Assembly (NCBI GenBank): GCA_036936605.1
Contig: JAUPFV010000004.1
Span: 139,792,973 to 139,856,972 of the forward strand
Length of the DNA: 64,000 nucleotides
Reading direction: 5' to 3'
From: Limnanthes douglasii subsp. nivea
Lineage: Eukaryota; Streptophyta; Magnoliopsida; Brassicales; Limnanthaceae
Made by a program: the position numbers and the translations under genes. Positions 60,173 to 64,000 of this stretch are shown piece by piece. Position 1 is the first letter of the stretch. The number at the start of each line of letters is the position of its first letter. Under the pieces are notes generated by a model that saw nothing but the letters and a program-made list of their open reading frames with translations, did no database searches and had not been told where the DNA came from.

Positions 60173-60599
60173 TGGTGTGGATAATAATCGCCTGAGGGTA
60201 GGCTAGTAATTTCACTTGGTGTTTTATGGTAGTATGTGAGTGTTATGTGTTTAGAGTGGTGAGTAGAGAGATAATTAAGCAGCCTGGTAGCAGTTAATTC
60301 TCATTACCCACACTTTATGCAGGTGGTTGGGTATTTATACCCTGATGTTTGGGCCCTTATGGGCTTTCGGGTCATGTTTAATGGACCCGGGTCATGTTCA
60401 AAGACCCATGAGCTCTAAGTAGGAGAGCAAGTAGCTTAGTCAAGAAGTGTTTAGGTTTTTTAGTACTTTTGTCATAGTTCGAACAGTCCTATGGTCATAG
60501 TATTCAAAGTGATCTGTCCGGTCCATGTGATCTGTCCGGTCCGGAGGCCTTGTACCGATCTGTCCTTGTCCGGGGAGTGTGCAGAATTCGGACTCATCA
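60173..60599 (-). repeat. 5' LTR of Tat element 2
   Basis: 427 bp. TATAAATA of the sense promoter lies on the minus strand at about 60332-60339. It starts TGGTGTGGATAATAATCG and ends ACTCATCA on the plus strand. Confidence 0.95.
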
Positions 60600-60604
60600 A
60601 CTAC

Positions 60605-61314
60605 TAGAGGTGTGATGGATGATTGATTGTTGATATTAGTCTTTACGTACTGCCCTAGTTAAATATTATTTTGGGTTAGGTCACATCAATATTCATATTT
60701 GTTGGATCTGGATCCCACTTTAAAAAAATAAAAATTCCAAGATATTGTTATTCGTAAGAACATTAAATTTTGACTTACTTTCCAAAAATAAACTGAATCC
60801 CTATAACTATCATTACTAAAATCACTACAAAATCAACTAAAAATTAACTTAATTTCATATAATCTCACAAAGTATGGATTTAAGTGATGAAAATAATGAG
60901 TTTAGTTGTAATATTTATCATTTTATATCAAAAGACGGGGAACTATTAACGGATCATCTAGAGACAACCATAAAAATACATTTCTTTGTTTTTTAAGTCA
61001 ATTATAATTTCACACTTGTCGTTCGTTAAATTTTGTACTAACGCACACCCATGATGCGCGAAATTGTGCTAAATCACCCGTTTTGCATGCGCAATTTACA
61101 CCAAATTACGCTCATTGTTCATGGACAATTTCTCTTATAATTTTGAACAATTTTGTGTGATTTTGCATAACATGGCGCACTCCATACGCGTGGTTTTACA
61201 CAAACTGGCGCAATTTCGTCCGCGATTTGGGTTCGACTTACATTTAGTGAGTCTGAATTTCCATGTACGTTATCTTTATGTATCTTGTACGATCCAGAAT
61301 AACCAGCATATATA
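60605..61314. other. Intergenic DNA with repeated GCGCAATTT-like words
   Basis: No gene is supported. Between about 61050 and 61225 words such as GCGCGAAATTGTGC, GCGCAATTTACACC and GGCGCAATTTCG recur, several times in alternating orientation. Confidence 0.4.
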
Positions 61315-63650
61315 ATGGCCGATTACACACATATTTTTACGATCCAAAGATTTTATATTAAAGACAATTTGAAAACATGGATAAAATACATAGCCATCGA
61401 CATAGGTTCATCGTTATTAATACCAAAGATGATGACAGTAATAGAAATTGAAAAACTCTTAGGGTATATTTTGAATATGAGAGGTACGGTGTTTATAAAC
61501 CTAAACTCAAACTGGGGGGATTGTGAAAAAATAACGATAATGCTCATAAAAAAATATTGTTGCTCTTTCATGTCAAAAAGAAGTCTAGTAAAAGCCAAAT
61601 ATGATTTTTGGAAATTGAATGTGTTAAATAGGAAACACAACCATGCACTGGTTTTACACTTGAGTGGTCATTCTCAAACCGCTAAACAATAGGCGGAAGA
61701 AGAGGAATTAGTTCGTAGGTTAACGATAGTCAGTTCTCGTCCGAGAGAGATATTCGGGGGTTTGAAGATTCATAACCTTCAAAATATATCTAGCACATGC
61801 ATCATTTACAACATTCGTAAAAAAAAGGTTGATCGAAAAAGCTTGGCAAACCCAAATGAAATTCTTGTTGTGTAAATTGAAAGAACACAAGTAATCTGTG
61901 TGACATCGAACAAACGACACAAATGACGAGGTTCTCACAATTATTTTTCGCGCATCCTACAAGTACCAAACTTTTACGCACATTCCCTCGAGTTCATGTC
62001 ATGGACAGTACTACAAGACAGAAAGGTACAAGATGCCTTTGTTTTAAATTTTTGGTGTAATATCAACCAAAAAGATATTTTTTATTGCTTTCGCCTTTAT
62101 AAGCTCCAAGAAATAAGTGAACAACACGAGGGTTTTGAGTGTTTTAAGGACCGTGATGGTGGATAATATTTATGAATTTCCAAATATTATCTTCATCGTT
62201 TGATAGTTAGCTTTAATGCGAGTTATTGAATATGTTTTATGGATGTTATCCACATGCTATGCAAATAAAATATTAACAAAAACTTGTTAGTGTACTATAA
62301 AAAGGTGATGCCCGAAATAGATATTGTGGAAGAGTTTATGGATTTTTATGACGTCATTGTCTGATTGAATACTAAACGAAGTGTTCTTATTTTGTCTAAA
62401 GGCTATAGATTATACCATGGATTAATGGATAACGATATACGGTGAAGTAATTATTGTCCGAAAGTGTTGTATGAAATTATTGTCTATAAAGAATTAAAAG
62501 GTAATTTATCTTCTATTATCTTAGAAATTATCCATGAAACTTATAAATATGTTAGAAAAATAGGCATATATTGGGTAGATTGTCGTTGTATTGTTAGGAA
62601 AATACACAGGTTACCATCTCCATGTACGCTAGCTATGGCTACGCAATAATATAAGTCATTTCCTTTAGTAACTGTGATGTACATTAAAGTACTCTAAAGA
62701 TCATTCCTAGAGATATAATAGGTATGAAAGATGACCTAACATGAAAAATTGACATAATAGATAGTTATATATATGTGGTTACGACCCAAATATACAAGAT
62801 CATATTATAAATAAGATAACGCAAATCTTCAAACTCGAAAGAAGTCACATATTAGAGCCTAATGAACCGATAATTACTAAAGGTCGGAAAAGGTCAGTCT
62901 CAACAAATCGACTAAACGAGACGCATCTTTATTTGAATATGACTCTAGTCAAGGCCATAATAATAGCACGTTTAATACAATATCTAGCTTGTTCGCCTAC
63001 AAAAAAATCAATTCATCAAAAGTTAAAGCTCTCCTGAAGAAAAAAGAAAGAAAGTATATCGAGTAAATACATCTAGTATGAGTAACAATCTTATTGGTTA
63101 CGAGGGATGATTTCCAAATTATTTATTGATTATATTAATAACATGGTAGAAGTTTATCCAAACGATTAGTGCGGTTATCGGGCCATAGCTATATCAGTAT
63201 ATGAATGTTTCGATTCATGGTAATTAGTGAGGTGAGCTTTGATTTGCGGATTGAAAGGCTAACACAATTTTTGGGTGACAGTGTTCGGCGATGTAGAAAC
63301 TGAGACAACCTACTTTAGAGATTAGATTGGTTTAAAGTATATAATAGAAGTAGTAAATATTGTATGATGTTACTCGACCTAGTGATAGCCACTCAATATC
63401 AATGCTTGGTATACCATATCTCTTTCTATATGTCCTACACATATATACCTTTAGACGGATCGCTGCCTCGATCATGTTTCATAAAAGAAATTGATCTTGA
63501 TTTTGTACATGGTAACCACTTCGTTCATGTAAGTAACTAAATTTTATGATATGTTACTTTACCTTACGTTATCAAACTTTTATTCTTATAGGTTGTTTTG
63601 GATGGACCATTTCCGATAATAAATCTAGTATGGTATCTGTGTCTTACCAA
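61315..63650 (+). pseudogene. Decayed Mutator-like transposase with OTU protease domain (copy B)
   Basis: Like copy A but with a longer N-terminus. The FAR1-type segment ends in FWKLNVLNRKHNHALVLHLS (about 61600-61660). After a TAG, the transposase core starts with HVMDSTT and, in the next frame, YYKTERYKMPLF and GVISTKKIFFIAFAF (about 62005-62100). Later parts are badly broken. The OTU domain is visible from about 63150: D-stop-CGYRAIAISVYECF, with catalytic Cys at 63170-63172, and VHGNHFVH at about 63508-63528. A GT-AG intron (63529-63591) follows, then a short tail. The intron follows the HFVH motif directly and in the same phase as in copy A. Left and right element ends were not found. 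Confidence 0.8.
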
Positions 63651-64000
63651 ATAAGCAAGTGCGTGGGCAGTTTTGCTCAACTAATGATTTAAAAAATTAA
63701 ACCATATCAAGTCGGTTCAAACATCCATTATGCATGATGGAGCAATAAAGTTTACTGATTTGATTGAAACCCTCAATTATGCTACGACGTGTGTAACTTG
63801 TTTCAGTTTTGTTAGCGCGGCATAATTACGAATTATTTACTTATCGTTCAGGTATTGATATTTCATCTAAGACTAATTTATGTATCGTTTTCCTTTTGTT
63901 TTTTAATCCATATAACATTTACGTATGTTTACTTTTAAAATTGTCCACATCATGCTTAAAACATAATATTAAGATTTTTTTTCGAAACAGGCAATGGATT
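63651..64000. other. End of window, AT-rich, unassigned
   Basis: May include the 3' tail of the MULE-OTU element. No supported feature. Confidence 0.4.

Larger units (their letters stand above)
50094..60599 (-). mobile_element. Tat-lineage Ty3/gypsy element 2, nearly complete
   Basis: A 10,506-bp element on the minus strand. LTRs are 427 bp each (50094-50520 and 60173-60599) with only about nine differences by eye, so roughly 98 percent identical. The target duplication is a perfect ACTAC (50089-50093 and 60600-60604). Order in element sense: 5' LTR, PBS, gag, protease, RT, Ty3-type RNase H, second RNase H, integrase, antisense gene, PPT, 3' LTR. The dual RNase H and the extra antisense gene are recognised features of Tat elements. 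It is the youngest insertion here but has point mutations in pol and in the antisense gene. Confidence 0.95.

Overview
This is nuclear DNA from a flowering plant, almost certainly a eudicot. The evidence is AT-rich sequence with GT-AG introns, two plant-specific membrane or Golgi protein genes, and a dense layer of plant transposons. I see no rRNA, tRNA, CRISPR array or bacterial-type gene. I cannot name the species.

Only two genes look intact. At 2848-5805 (minus) a single-exon gene encodes a 985-residue DUF2921 multi-pass membrane protein. At 31026-35518 (minus) a nine-exon gene encodes a 595-residue DUF616 glycosyltransferase-like protein of the MUCI70/TOD1 family. All nine exons join in frame with canonical splice sites, and one intron holds a hAT-type MITE with a perfect 8-bp target duplication.

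The rest is mobile DNA in various stages of decay. From left to right: a Mutator-like element with an OTU protease domain (about 6215-8770); a pair of inverted, homologous small ORFs (9374-10401); a plant mobile domain pseudogene (11330-12200); a decayed Copia element (15500-18300); a Pack-MULE carrying a transketolase exon, inserted in an unidentified reading frame (19422-20748); a decayed gypsy-type-transposon-domain/coiled-coil gene and a Ty3/gypsy gag-protease remnant (23600-27420); a foldback-like element with an internal tandem array (28400-29255); and a MULE-like element with a GTACC-rich duplication (29480-30519). From 37060 to 49812 lies a LINE on the minus strand, broken by two Tat-lineage Ty3/gypsy elements. 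A third, nearly complete Tat element occupies 50094-60599. A second decayed MULE-OTU element fills 61315 to about 63650.

The most interesting system is in the three Tat elements. Each carries, between integrase and the 3' LTR, a long gene on the opposite strand to gag-pol. It has a PF04195-like (putative gypsy type transposon) domain followed by a long coiled coil. Across copies this gene keeps a phase-1 GT-AG intron at the same codon (three copies) and a G-box plus a TATA box exactly 109 bp before its start codon (two copies). Because the intron is antisense to the genomic RNA, it survives retrotransposition. The smallest copy has lost gag-pol between the PBS and this gene, but keeps part of the gene. 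All copies here carry disabling mutations, so the system can be described but is probably not functional in this window.
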